A stretch of DNA of 64,000 bases from Planctomycetaceae bacterium (GTDB taxonomy: Bacteria > Planctomycetota > Planctomycetia > Pirellulales > Pirellulaceae). Numbering within the stretch: position 1 is the first letter of the stretch; every line of letters begins with the position of its first letter. Under the pieces are notes generated by a model that saw only the letters and a list, made by a program, of their open reading frames with translations, was not told the DNA's origin and did no database searches. Below, piece by piece: positions 16,828 to 26,225 of this stretch. Location of the stretch: NCBI GenBank assembly GCA_020638975.1, contig JACKHN010000003.1, positions 1-64,000 of the forward strand. Direction: 5' to 3'. The position numbers were made by a program, and so were the translations under genes.

Positions 16828-17805
16828 CTAGCGTTCGGGTACTGAAGCAACGTATCCCGGTGTGCCACCTTCATAAATGCTGAACTCAGCCCACACTGGC
16901 AAGTGGTCGGAGACTTCGAGTGCTTCTTCCGTGCTCAGATTGTAATCTCGCATGAAGTCGACAACGCCGCTGCGACCGACGAATTCGCGTGTCGCTTGGC
17001 TGTGGAAGATAATATTGTCGTACTGCTCCGTTCGGCGAACATTTGTCGGGATGCCCGCGATGGCCCACGTGATACCGGGGACCTGTCCCAGTTCACCGAG
17101 GTGTTCACTATCCGCATTGAAGTCACCAAGGATAATCACGTCATCTTCGTTTCGGCCATCATCTCGCACAACTCGATAGACGTCATCCATCACGGACAAC
17201 TCGGTCGCAACGATATCGGGATCAGTGTGTACGTTGATCAGTGTAAAGGTAAAGGCTTCGTCGACGCTGGGACCACGAGTGCGAAACCAGCCGACGAGCG
17301 GTTCTCGATGTAGCAAGTTGTCGGGATCATTGACCGTATAGAGAAATGTTCGGTCCACTTCGATAGTTTGCCGGTCAAAGACATAGGCGTATTGTTCCTT
17401 ACTGCTGGTATCGCCGATCCGAGGGCCAATGACGAAATCATAGTTCCGTCCAGCGGCGTTGATAATCTCGATGAAACGCGGCATGACGTCTTGATCGAGC
17501 GAGCGGATCTCCTGAATTGCGATCACGTCAAATTGGCGAATCAATCGGGCTAAGATGTCCATGGCCTTCGGCTTCGAGAGCTTACTCTGGCCGAATACTT
17601 GGATATTGAACGATGCGATCTTAATCGTTTCACCGGGTTGGTACGCCGGCACTTCAGGACCAGCAGCACTAATCGGAAAAGTCGCACTTCCGCCCTTCTT
17701 CTTGAACTCGATATTCTCGAGCCCTTCGATGTCAAAGTTCTGCAAGAAGAACCAGCCACCGCCAGCGATCAGAGCGACGAAGATAAGAATCGAAGAGTTC
17801 CGCAA
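16828..17805 (-). CDS. Membrane-anchored endonuclease/exonuclease/phosphatase (EEP) family protein
   Basis: 325 residues from a TTG at 17805. That start is chosen because AAGGAGG lies six bases upstream; the open frame reaches 17829 but would place the RBS inside the coding region. An N-terminal transmembrane anchor (SSILIFVALIAGGGWFFL) is followed by the EEP/DNase I-like domain: IKIASFNIQVFG, FDVIAIQEIRS (catalytic Glu), FTLINVHTDP, VIILGDFNADSE and VSDHLPVWAEF (SDH). All key positions are present. The family cleaves nucleic acids or phosphoesters; in this position it would act outside the cytoplasm. It follows the FAH-family gene by 177 bp. Confidence 0.87.
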   Translation of the reverse strand: MRNSSILIFVALIAGGGWFFLQNFDIEGLENIEFKKKGGSATFPISAAGPEVPAYQPGETIKIASFNIQVFGQSKLSKPKAMDILARLIRQFDVIAIQEIRSLDQDVMPRFIEIINAAGRNYDFVIGPRIGDTSSKEQYAYVFDRQTIEVDRTFLYTVNDPDNLLHREPLVGWFRTRGPSVDEAFTFTLINVHTDPDIVATELSVMDDVYRVVRDDGRNEDDVIILGDFNADSEHLGELGQVPGITWAIAGIPTNVRRTEQYDNIIFHSQATREFVGRSGVVDFMRDYNLSTEEALEVSDHLPVWAEFSIYEGGTPGYVASVPER

Positions 17806-17982
17806 AACGCCCCTCCTTGGGCAGTTCAACAGTACTTAGGTGTCGCCCGGCGAATTCGACGGAGCGATGAAGGCACAGATTTGCCGGGGCGGGAGAGTAG
17901 CCGAAGCGCAGAGTACGCTCCAGGGCAGTTTCCTTAGACGCCACCTCAATGGCCCAAATACAACAACGCTAGCGTCGCCGAG

Positions 17983-18942
17983 TTATTCGGCGACGACAGG
18001 CGATTTTAAGGTGCCTATCCCAGCAATCGTCGCTTCGACCTTGTCGCCAGCTTTCAAATAGGTTCCCGTCGAACTTCCTACTCCGGCGGCGGTGCCGGTT
18101 GAAATGATGTCGCCGGGTTCCAACGTGACGAAACTCGAGATGAACTCGATCACGGCGGCTACCGGAAAGATCTGCTGGGCCGTGGAAGCGTCTTGATGCA
18201 CTTTGCCGTTTACCGAGAGTTTCATGGCGAGTTTCTGCGGATCGGGGATTTCGTCGGGAGTGACGACACACGGACCGCAGGGGCAGAAGCTGTCATGCCA
18301 CTTGCCATGCAGCCAATCAAAGAAGCCGTCCTTCTCGCGTTCCTTTCGACCAGGGTTAGGCCGGAACTTGCGATTCGATATATCGTTGATCACGGTATAG
18401 CCCGCAACGTAATCGAGCGCATCGGCCTCGCTAACCCCCTTGGCTTCACGCCCGATAATTACTGCAAGTTCCAATTCCCAGTCGATGTGGTCGGGAGAAA
18501 CATTCGGGATGCGGATCGGTTTGCCGGGATCGGTGAGCGTTGTGGTTGGCGGCTTCATAAAGACGTAAGGGAACGTCTCGGCTCGCTCGGCGGCGATGCC
18601 GCCACCTTCCTCGATGTGCTTCGCATAGTTGCCCGCCAATAGGAACAGCTTGTTGGGGCGAGGAATCGGCACGAGCAACTCGACTTGATCGTGCGCGAGC
18701 GTCATGTCGTCCGTCAACTTGCATTCATCGCTGGCCATGAATTCGGCGAGCTTCCGCGTCGCTTCCAATGCTTCTCCGTTTGGCGGCAGAAACGGCAGCA
18801 CGCTGGTGCTGATCGGCAAGACCGTTGTCGACTTTGTCGCGATCGTGTGTGCTTTCGCAACGGAAGACAAAGGAATGATTCGATCGTCTTCGTAAAACCC
18901 AACGGATGTTTGATTGCGAAACTTGTAACGGCAAAGTCGCAT
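17983..18942 (-). CDS. Fumarylacetoacetate hydrolase (FAH) family protein
   Basis: 319 residues. The C-terminal FAH fold shows FYKPPTT-like FMKPPTTTLTDPGKPIRIPN, WELELAVIIGREAKGV, GYTVINDISNR and DIISTGTAAGVG, with the acidic metal ligands (Glu in ELEL, Asp in INDIS) present. The family splits C-C bonds or removes carboxyl groups of 2-oxo/4-oxo acids with Mg or Mn. It is the fourth gene of a closely spaced minus-strand run (PQQ propeller, SSS symporter, small protein, FAH), which suggests uptake and breakdown of a sugar acid or aromatic acid; the substrate is not determined. Confidence 0.9.
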   Translation of the reverse strand: MRLCRYKFRNQTSVGFYEDDRIIPLSSVAKAHTIATKSTTVLPISTSVLPFLPPNGEALEATRKLAEFMASDECKLTDDMTLAHDQVELLVPIPRPNKLFLLAGNYAKHIEEGGGIAAERAETFPYVFMKPPTTTLTDPGKPIRIPNVSPDHIDWELELAVIIGREAKGVSEADALDYVAGYTVINDISNRKFRPNPGRKEREKDGFFDWLHGKWHDSFCPCGPCVVTPDEIPDPQKLAMKLSVNGKVHQDASTAQQIFPVAAVIEFISSFVTLEPGDIISTGTAAGVGSSTGTYLKAGDKVEATIAGIGTLKSPVVAE

Positions 18943-18991
18943 CGTGCGTGTTCCTATTCAAAGTAGATTCGTGGAGTGACTCGGTGGCGAC

Positions 18992-19369
18992 TTAGAGTTC
19001 GCCCTTCATGCGGCGGAAGTAGTCGCCAAGATGGTGCGTGCCGCCTTCGACGATCCGCTTGCGAACTTGCTCTTGCGGCGAGGTCGCTCCCTTTTCTGTC
19101 CGTAAACAAATCACTCCGTCTTCCTCGACCCACTCGCCGCCGCAGGCTTTGCGGAGCGATTCTCCAAGGTATCCGCCCCAAACGCGAACGAGCATGGCAA
19201 CGTTTTCATCGGACTTACCACCTTTAATGGCATACTCGACGTCGTCGGCATTGGCTTCGATTAGATCGACACTGGCTTCGGAGAAATCCAGTTCCAAGAC
19301 GAGGTGTTTGCGGGAGAATCGTTGAGCTTCGAGCGCGTTCGCTTTCATCTCTTCAGCGAGATCGGACAT
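18992..19369 (-). CDS. Conserved-looking small protein of unknown function
   Basis: 125 residues from ATG 19369, no signal peptide or membrane segment. It is mostly helical and acidic, with VDLIEANADDVEYAIKGG and a distinctive VRVWGGYLGESLRKACGGEW. The last part is similar in style to small proteins annotated in DUF3806-like families, but I do not recognise it with confidence. It lies 29 bp after the symporter stop and 49 bp before the FAH gene, so it is probably part of that operon. Confidence 0.7.
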   Translation of the reverse strand: MSDLAEEMKANALEAQRFSRKHLVLELDFSEASVDLIEANADDVEYAIKGGKSDENVAMLVRVWGGYLGESLRKACGGEWVEEDGVICLRTEKGATSPQEQVRKRIVEGGTHHLGDYFRRMKGEL

Positions 19370-19398
19370 GGTTCATCCTTTGGTCGTAACAGGCGGCA

Positions 19399-21039
19399 CT
19401 AACAAGACTTCTGATTCGGTTTAACGTTGCGAGTTTGCCACGTCAAGCCGTCGCGATGCCGCTTGCCGGGGCCTTCGAGGAAACTGGTACAGTAGGAGAC
19501 AATGAATGTAACGGTCAAGGAACATGGCATGATCCAGGTAAAACTGAGCGATCGATCAGAGAAGCTCCATCCGAAAACAGCCAGTAGTGGAGCGAGTTGC
19601 TCGAAATAGCCAAGCCCGATGCTGGTCGCGATACCGGCGATGACGCCTGCGATCACCGCCTTCTCACCGACTCGCGGCATGAACATGCCAACCAGAAACA
19701 GGCCACCGAGCGGTGCGGTGATCGCGTTGAAGGTGCGTGGCATCGCATCCACCACACCCCACTTGTCCGGAAGGAAGCTGAGACCATAGGCGGCGATCGT
19801 GATCAGCAGCCCGGCGATTAATGTAATCGATTTGGCCTTGCCGACGTGTGAGTTTTCTGGCGACGCTCGCTGCTCGGTCGTGAGCACGGTTGCAATCGAG
19901 TTGATCCCCGAATCGATGCTTGACATTGCGGCTGCCAACAGTGCGGCGAGAATGGCTCCACCACAACCTGCAGGCAAACGACTGACTGCGAACGTCGGAA
20001 AGATCAGACTCTGCTCTTTCTTCGAATCGAGTCCACGGTCGATCGCGAGTTCTTGGCCAACGTAGTAATACAGCACCGCGAGCCCGACAACGACTAGCAT
20101 CAGATTGATGCCGACACCAAACAGCGAACCTGTCACGAAGCTTCGGCGCGCGGATTTCATGTCGCTGGTGCTGAAGTAACGTTGAACGGTCATCTGGTTA
20201 CCGACGTGCGTGCAGACATGCCAGATGCACATATTGAACGCCACGGTGACAACGGTTGCTCGCACAAACGGATCAAAGCTGAACAGCGGCAAGGAATGCG
20301 TCGCTTCGGTGCTGGTCAAGTGGCGACTCGTTGCCTGATACCAATCTGGCAACCAGGTACCTGTCGTCGAGGCGACGTATCCGATCGTGAACAGGCCACC
20401 GCCGATCAGCAACACGACTTGCACCACATCGGTCCAGATCACAGCTCGCAACCCACCTAACATCGTGTAGCTTGTCGCCACGATGCCGACGGTGACGATC
20501 ACGAGCAGCAGTTGCGCCGATGCGGCGGGATCGGAAATCCCAGCCGCTTCAAACACGGATACGACCGCCTGCGGAATAGATAGATCGCTAACGCGTGCCA
20601 ACGCCTTTGCCGAAAGCAATACGACAAATCCCATCCAGAGCACGACCATCGTGATAAAGAGGCTAACACCCAGCTTACGCGTTGCTGGTCCGAATCGGTG
20701 TTCGAGATACTCGTACGCGGACGTATAGCGAAACCGCATCATGAACGGAATGCAGAACACCCACACAATGACCATCTCGAAAGGAATCGCGAGCATCTTG
20801 CCGAAGATGTGCGTGACACCCGACTTCCAGACTTCGCCTGGTTCGGACAGGTAAGTCAGGCTTGACAACAACGAAGCGATCACACTCATGCCGACCGCGA
20901 ACCACGGCATCTGTCTGCCCGCAAGAAAATACTCGTCGTCACTGCTTTGCCGTCGCGACAAGTAAACACCGAACGCAATCATTCCCGCCAGATAAGCCAC
21001 AATGACCGCGTGGTCTTGCCATGCCAAAGCGAGCAGCAT
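19399..21039 (-). CDS. SSS-family sodium:solute symporter
   Basis: 546 residues with about 13 transmembrane segments from residue 10 onward. Signature segments are DDEYFLAGRQMPWFAVGMSV, SLLSSLTYLSEPGEVWKSG, GGLRAVIWTDVVQVVLLIGG and SSIDSGINSIATVLT. This matches SSSF transporters (SGLT/PutP type) that import sugars, amino acids or organic acids with Na+. The 23-bp gap from the preceding PQQ-propeller gene suggests co-transcription. The neighbouring FAH-family gene suggests a carboxylate or sugar-acid substrate, which is inference. Confidence 0.92.
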   Translation of the reverse strand: MLLALAWQDHAVIVAYLAGMIAFGVYLSRRQSSDDEYFLAGRQMPWFAVGMSVIASLLSSLTYLSEPGEVWKSGVTHIFGKMLAIPFEMVIVWVFCIPFMMRFRYTSAYEYLEHRFGPATRKLGVSLFITMVVLWMGFVVLLSAKALARVSDLSIPQAVVSVFEAAGISDPAASAQLLLVIVTVGIVATSYTMLGGLRAVIWTDVVQVVLLIGGGLFTIGYVASTTGTWLPDWYQATSRHLTSTEATHSLPLFSFDPFVRATVVTVAFNMCIWHVCTHVGNQMTVQRYFSTSDMKSARRSFVTGSLFGVGINLMLVVVGLAVLYYYVGQELAIDRGLDSKKEQSLIFPTFAVSRLPAGCGGAILAALLAAAMSSIDSGINSIATVLTTEQRASPENSHVGKAKSITLIAGLLITIAAYGLSFLPDKWGVVDAMPRTFNAITAPLGGLFLVGMFMPRVGEKAVIAGVIAGIATSIGLGYFEQLAPLLAVFGWSFSDRSLSFTWIMPCSLTVTFIVSYCTSFLEGPGKRHRDGLTWQTRNVKPNQKSC

Positions 21040-21062
21040 TTACGATTCCTTTAGCGGTGTCT

Positions 21063-22556
21063 CTACTTACGAATGTCGTAGCAGAGCATCTCGTGCTGAT
21101 CGCGTAGATAGAGGCGGCCATCCGCAACGACCGGATGCGCCCAACTCTTGCCATTATTAATGCCGATCTTGAACGACCCCTTTAGCTTGTAATCGCTCGG
21201 CGTTGCTTCGATCAACGCCATTTCGCCGTTCTCATACCGGAAGTACAAATGGCCGTCGGCACAAACGACGGCTGCTGAACCGCTTCCCACACCACGACCG
21301 GGTCGCCAAGCATCGCGGCCACTCTTTAAGTCGAAGCAAACGGGGAAGCCGTTGTTGTGGCCATGTCCCATATAGACATGATCACCGATCAGGATCATTC
21401 CACCGTGATGGTTCTGTAGCTCCTTGGAACTCTTGTACCAAACCTCTTGCGCATTGACCTGCCCACGGGCGCCGGTCAGCCGCAACAAGGCTGATCCACC
21501 ATCGCCATAACCGCTAGAGCAGAAGACAAAGTCACCGGTGACGATCGGTGTCGGTACATTAGCCGTTCCATTCGCAATCCGGTTGTAGCCCCACAACATC
21601 TTGCCGCTGCGAGCATCCACACTGATCACGCCGCGTCCGACGAGTTGCACGTACTGCTTCACACCCCCGCCATTGCTGATGACAATCGACGAGTAGCCAG
21701 CACCGTCTTGGCCAGCGGAACCCGTGTTAGGCGGCATCGCGGCTTGCCACAGAACCTTGCCGGTACGTTTATCCAGCGCAGCCATCATCGCGTCTTGTGC
21801 TCCCGGGGTGACGATCAATCGATCGCCATCGACCAGTGGCGACTCGCTGTACCCCCACATCGACATCATTTTGCCGCCGAAATCCCGGGTGAAGTTCTTG
21901 CGCCAAACTTCCCGTCCTGATTCAGATTCCGCACACAATAAATCTCCGCCGTGTGAGACTGCGAAGACAAGATCATTGTCGACCGTTGGAGTGCAGTTCG
22001 GAGCGTCACCACTGCCGACCGGCGTGTTCCAGAGGATCTCGCCGTTCTGTGCGTTTACCGCAACGAGTCGCGTCTCGCCGCCAAATTTCCCCATCGTGAA
22101 GATGCGATTTCCTGCGACCGCAACACTTGAGTACCCTCCACCCAGTCCGCTCGCTTTCCAAAGCGTTGGCGGACCATCCGCGGGCCACTCGTCGAGCAAG
22201 CCGGTCTCCTGGCTGATACCATCCCGATTCGGGCCTCGCCATTGCGGCCAGTCGCCACCGGCGCGAGCCACTTCGGCGGGCAACTCGTTCGACAATGCAG
22301 TCCGAGCCGTGCGGCGAGCGAACGCCTGATCGGCAGCGCTCAACCGATCGAGCGGAATCTTGACGGTCTTGCCGTCCTCGCGTCGCAACGTCACTTGATC
22401 GTCTTCTAATGCGACGAATGCTGCTCGCGACTTGTGTTGGCCCGTCACATCGGTCCACGTCCGTAATTTGTCTTGGGCAGACGTAACCGTGATCGAGCAA
22501 GCCACCGTGGCCAGGATAAGCGATGATGTATGTCGACAGAGTGTCTTCCGGCACAT
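21063..22556 (-). CDS. Secreted SHD1 + PQQ-like beta-propeller protein
   Basis: 497 residues with a signal peptide (SSLILATVACSITVTSA). Residues about 32-85 (RTWTDVTGQHKSRAAFVALE, VTLRREDGKTVKIPLDRLS) are an SHD1-like domain, common in planctomycetes. From residue about 100 it has a PQQ-type beta-propeller: GDWPQWRGPNRDGISQETGL, LLDEWP, WNTPVGSGDAPNCTPTVDND, LYFRYENGEMALIEA and HPVVADGRLYLRDQHEMLCY. These PQQ-like proteins often do not bind PQQ and act as structural or binding proteins. It lies upstream of the SSS symporter in a probable operon. Confidence 0.88.
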   Translation of the reverse strand: MCRKTLCRHTSSLILATVACSITVTSAQDKLRTWTDVTGQHKSRAAFVALEDDQVTLRREDGKTVKIPLDRLSAADQAFARRTARTALSNELPAEVARAGGDWPQWRGPNRDGISQETGLLDEWPADGPPTLWKASGLGGGYSSVAVAGNRIFTMGKFGGETRLVAVNAQNGEILWNTPVGSGDAPNCTPTVDNDLVFAVSHGGDLLCAESESGREVWRKNFTRDFGGKMMSMWGYSESPLVDGDRLIVTPGAQDAMMAALDKRTGKVLWQAAMPPNTGSAGQDGAGYSSIVISNGGGVKQYVQLVGRGVISVDARSGKMLWGYNRIANGTANVPTPIVTGDFVFCSSGYGDGGSALLRLTGARGQVNAQEVWYKSSKELQNHHGGMILIGDHVYMGHGHNNGFPVCFDLKSGRDAWRPGRGVGSGSAAVVCADGHLYFRYENGEMALIEATPSDYKLKGSFKIGINNGKSWAHPVVADGRLYLRDQHEMLCYDIRK

Positions 22557-22648
22557 TTGTTATTCCTCTTCTCTCTTGCAACGGGCCGATGCTTCGGGTT
22601 GACATGAAGCTGAGTATACTCGATTCGCTCACGAACTGCAGAAGCCCC

Positions 22649-23548
22649 TTACCGCGACGCGTAAAGCACTCCAACCTTACGTCGCTTCAACGTCACCTCA
22701 ATGATACCAATCGCCAGCGAGGTGGCGGTGTAGAAGAGGATCACGTACAAAGCCCCGTCACCAATCGGATTAGCAATCCCGGCGACCGAGGGAAACAAGG
22801 CAGCCTTCAGTACGAGCGCCAACCCACCGTTGCGTACTACGATCTCAAGCGAGACCGCAAACCGATCATCTGGCGACAGACGAAAGAGTGTCGCGGCACC
22901 AACGGCACACCAAAACGACGCAATTCCAAACAAGATGAGTGCCAGCGGCGTTCGCCAACCGTAGCTCGCGACCTCGATCCGCCCACTGCCAAGAGCGCCG
23001 ACGATGAACACTGCGAGCAAGACAGTGCTTACTCGAATGAGATTGCGACTGAGTGCCGGGGCCCGCACGGGCCAGACTCGGCGGATCAGCATTCCCGACA
23101 GAAGCGGGGCCAGCAGGAAGCAACCGATATCGGCAAGCACTCGTCCAACCGGCATCGCAAAGTCATCGGGCAAGTGAGTTGCACCGTAAATACGCAGCAA
23201 GAGCGAAGTGGTGACGAGACACAGCAACGTCGAGACGGCTGTCGCAGCGATCGACAAGGCTACGTTGCCTTGCCCCAGATGCGTCAGCAGATTGGAATAC
23301 AATCCACCTGGCATCGACGCAACCATCAGCAGCCCGAAGGCGACTCCCGGTGGTAACCCGAACAGGAACGCCAGCGCGATTGCCAGGGGAGGCGTAATCA
23401 CGATCTGAGCGAACAGTACTGACAGGACTCCCTGGGGAGCGCGCCAAACATCGACGAACTCCCGGGGCGTCAAGATCGCGCCCATTCCCACCGTTGCGGT
23501 GACCAGCATCATCATCGATAAATGATACTCAACGGCAGCAAAGTCCAA
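22649..23548 (-). CDS. BASS-family (bile acid:sodium symporter-like) transporter
   Basis: 299 residues with about nine or ten transmembrane segments. The order FAQIVITPPLAIALAFLFGL, LLMVASMPGGLYSNLLTHL, GNVALSIAATAVSTLL and SLEIVVRNGGLALVLKAALF matches SBF/BASS proteins, including the MPGG and the EIVVRN-G motif that belongs to the sodium-binding crossover. It would import an organic anion with Na+. A 92-bp gap separates it from the PQQ gene downstream, so linkage is uncertain. Confidence 0.9.
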   Translation of the reverse strand: MDFAAVEYHLSMMMLVTATVGMGAILTPREFVDVWRAPQGVLSVLFAQIVITPPLAIALAFLFGLPPGVAFGLLMVASMPGGLYSNLLTHLGQGNVALSIAATAVSTLLCLVTTSLLLRIYGATHLPDDFAMPVGRVLADIGCFLLAPLLSGMLIRRVWPVRAPALSRNLIRVSTVLLAVFIVGALGSGRIEVASYGWRTPLALILFGIASFWCAVGAATLFRLSPDDRFAVSLEIVVRNGGLALVLKAALFPSVAGIANPIGDGALYVILFYTATSLAIGIIEVTLKRRKVGVLYASR

Positions 23549-23585
23549 GATGTATCCTCGAAGCTAGTTGGCGATTCTGAAACAC

Positions 23586-25388
23586 CTATTTTTCGCTCAA
23601 AGGCACGACGCGAATATTTAACTCGCCAAGCTGCTTTCGGTCGACCTGGCCTGGAGCTTCGGTCATCAAATCGGTCGCTCGCTGAGTTTTCGGGAACGCG
23701 ATGCAATCGCGAATACTCTCCAAGCCACCAAACAGCATCACGATACGATCGATCCCCAAGGCAATGCCAGCGTGCGGCGGGGCTCCGTATTGAAGTGCGT
23801 CGAGCAAGAACCCAAACCGCTCTTTCGCAGTCTCCTCGTTGATGCCGAGCAGGTTGAAGACGATTTGCTGCGTGACCGAGCTATGAATTCGGACTGTGCC
23901 GCCACCCGCTTCGGAACCATTAATGACCAAGTCGTATGCTTTCGCTCGGCACTTCTTCGGATCGGATTCGAGCATCGCCAGATCTTGATCGCGCGGTGCC
24001 GTGAATGGATGATGCATTGCGACCCAGCGATCTTCCTCGTCGTCATGCTCGAACATGGGAAACTCGACGACCCACGAGAAGTGCATCTGCTTTGGATCGT
24101 AAAGCTTCAACTCGGCACCGAGTCGCTTGCGGAGCCCATAGAGCGCTTTGCACGATACTTCCCACGAGTCGGCAATAAAGAGCATCAAGTCGCCCGGTTC
24201 CGCCTCCATGCGTTCGCCGAACTTCTTAAGCAATGCTTCGTCAAAGTTCTTCGCGATCGGCGACCAAAGCGAGCGGTCTTCTTCCATGCGGAACCAAGCG
24301 AGTCCCTTAGCTCCGAAATCGTGCTTTATGTATTCAGTCAACTCGTCGATCTGACGACGCGAGTACTTCGCGGCAGCGCCCTTGGCGTTGATACCACGCA
24401 CCACACCGCCCGTGGTGGCGGGTTCTTTGAAGACGCGGAACTCAGCTTCCGCTGCCAGATCCGTACAGTTCACAATCTCCATACCGAATCGCAAGTCCGG
24501 AGCGTCGTGTCCGAAGCGCTCCATCGCCTCGTCATACGTCATACGCGGTAACGGCAGTTGCAGATCGATTCCCGCCAAGTCCTTCGCCAGACGAACCATC
24601 AGCCCGTCGATCATGCCGATGATATCGTCGGCATCGACAAATGACATTTCCATGTCAAGCTGAGTGAACTCGGGTTGTCGGTCGGCACGCAAGTCTTCGT
24701 CACGGAAACAGCGAGCGACCTGCACGTAGCGATCGAGGCCGGCGACCATCAGGATCTGCTTATAGAGTTGTGGCGATTGTGGTAGAGCATAGAACGAGCC
24801 GTGATGAACGCGGCTGGGCACCAAGTAATCGCGAGCTCCTTCCGGTGTACTGCGTCCAAGAATCGGAGTCTCGACATCCACGAAATCGTTCGCTTCGAAG
24901 TAGTCACGCATCGTCTTGATGATTCGACTGCGGAGCAGCAACGTCTTCTGCATCTCTTGACGCCGCAAATCGAGATAGCGGTGCTTCAACCGCAGGTCCT
25001 CGCCGGGTGGCGTCGACTGGCTGGGCGTGAACGGTGGGACCTTGGACTTGTTCAGGATCTCCAACGAGGTTGCGCGCAATTCGATTTTGCCGGTTGCGAG
25101 CTTCGGATTGTCTTGCTTGTCCGGACGAGGCTGTACCGAACCGGTAACGCGAATCACGTCTTCAGCCCGCAGCTTCTTGGCACGCTCGATCAAATCGTTA
25201 CTGCTGTCCGGCGGACCGAAGCAAACCTGAGTCAGGCCGTAACGATCGCGAAGATCGATAAAGATGCCGCCCCCGTGATCTCGATAGCCATCCACCCAGC
25301 CACACAAAGTGGCCTCCGAGTCGACGTGATCCAACCGCAATTCGCCGCAGGTATGAGAGCGTAACAACCGAGTCTCCTTGTCCTTCAA
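23586..25388 (-). CDS. aspS: Aspartyl-tRNA synthetase
   Basis: 600 residues, the bacterial length. An N-terminal OB-fold anticodon domain (RSHTCGELRLDHVDSEATLC, GWVDGYRDHGG) is followed by the class II core: motif 2 around QLYKQILMVAGLDRYVQVAR and FRDEDLRADRQPEFTQLDME, a GAD-type insertion at about 300-420, and motif 3 GIALGIDRIVMLFGG. It charges tRNA-Asp (or Asp/Asn if non-discriminating). It diverges from the zinc-ribbon genes on the plus strand and is preceded downstream by the transporter gene, 37 bp away. Confidence 0.97.
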   Translation of the reverse strand: MKDKETRLLRSHTCGELRLDHVDSEATLCGWVDGYRDHGGGIFIDLRDRYGLTQVCFGPPDSSNDLIERAKKLRAEDVIRVTGSVQPRPDKQDNPKLATGKIELRATSLEILNKSKVPPFTPSQSTPPGEDLRLKHRYLDLRRQEMQKTLLLRSRIIKTMRDYFEANDFVDVETPILGRSTPEGARDYLVPSRVHHGSFYALPQSPQLYKQILMVAGLDRYVQVARCFRDEDLRADRQPEFTQLDMEMSFVDADDIIGMIDGLMVRLAKDLAGIDLQLPLPRMTYDEAMERFGHDAPDLRFGMEIVNCTDLAAEAEFRVFKEPATTGGVVRGINAKGAAAKYSRRQIDELTEYIKHDFGAKGLAWFRMEEDRSLWSPIAKNFDEALLKKFGERMEAEPGDLMLFIADSWEVSCKALYGLRKRLGAELKLYDPKQMHFSWVVEFPMFEHDDEEDRWVAMHHPFTAPRDQDLAMLESDPKKCRAKAYDLVINGSEAGGGTVRIHSSVTQQIVFNLLGINEETAKERFGFLLDALQYGAPPHAGIALGIDRIVMLFGGLESIRDCIAFPKTQRATDLMTEAPGQVDRKQLGELNIRVVPLSEK

Positions 25389-25592
25389 TGGCTACTATCG
25401 AACAATTCAAAACTTCGCATTCTAGACCGTGGCAGGATTTTAGGGAAGGTTCGCAGGCTTAGAGCGAAGATATAGCAGGAATTGCCGAAGCGTTCGTTGA
25501 TGGGTGAGGAACCGTCGAGTAAACTTCCGCACTCACCTCAGTCCGATTTCAGACGACGCCGAACCACAATAAAGTCAGCCGCGAGCGAGTTC

Positions 25593-26210
25593 ATGCCCAT
25601 CGAAACGACGTGCCCTGGTTGCGGACGAAAACTTCAGGTTGGGGATGAACACGCCGGGAGACAAGCACGCTGCCCGCTCTGTAACGAAATTTACTCGGTT
25701 CCAGCGACCTCTGGTCCACGGGGAGAAGGCGGAGACGCAAGTCAGTGGCGGATGAGGACGCCCGAAGGCCAAACCTACGGCCCGGTAAGCAAGGCAGACT
25801 TGGACGGCTGGGTCGCAGAAGGCCGTGTGAGCGCGGATTGCATGCTCTCGTCCGACGTGAAGCCGAATTGGGTGAATGCAGATGTAATTTATCCGGGCCT
25901 AACCGAGATCAGGCAGCAAACTCCCGTTACCGCTTCCCGCCCTACGGAGCGATTTGTCGACGGGCATCGAGGCGGATTGATCCTCGCGTTGGGAATCATC
26001 AGCTGGGTGGTGGGGTGCCCGATCTTTGGCATCTGCGCCTGGGTGATGGGAAGCGCCGATCTCCGCGAAATGCGGGCAGGACGAATGGACTCCAGCGGCA
26101 CCGGGTTGACTCAAGCCGGGCAGATCATTGGTATGTTGCACGCATTGCTGACGATTGTCGTGATCGTTGTGTTTGTGTTCCTGCTACTGCTGGGAGTCGG
26201 CTGGCGGTAA
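25593..26210 (+). CDS. Zinc-ribbon + GYF_2 + DUF4190-type membrane protein (copy 1)
   Basis: 205 residues from ATG 25593; the frame is open further upstream, but the ATG precedes the zinc ribbon exactly where it does in copy 2. Cys7, Cys10, Cys27 and Cys30 form the ribbon (CPGCGRKLQV...CPLCNEIYSV). Residues 52-100 are a GYF_2 domain (WRMRTPEGQTYGPVSKADLD, GWVAEGRVS). Residues about 126-205 form a two-helix membrane unit with HRGGLILALGIISWVVGCPI and AWVMGSADLREMRAGRMDSSG, as in DUF4190. A regulatory or sorting role is possible but unknown. Confidence 0.82.
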   Translation: MPIETTCPGCGRKLQVGDEHAGRQARCPLCNEIYSVPATSGPRGEGGDASQWRMRTPEGQTYGPVSKADLDGWVAEGRVSADCMLSSDVKPNWVNADVIYPGLTEIRQQTPVTASRPTERFVDGHRGGLILALGIISWVVGCPIFGICAWVMGSADLREMRAGRMDSSGTGLTQAGQIIGMLHALLTIVVIVVFVFLLLLGVGWR

Positions 26211-26225
26211 GTCACCGAACGTTAG

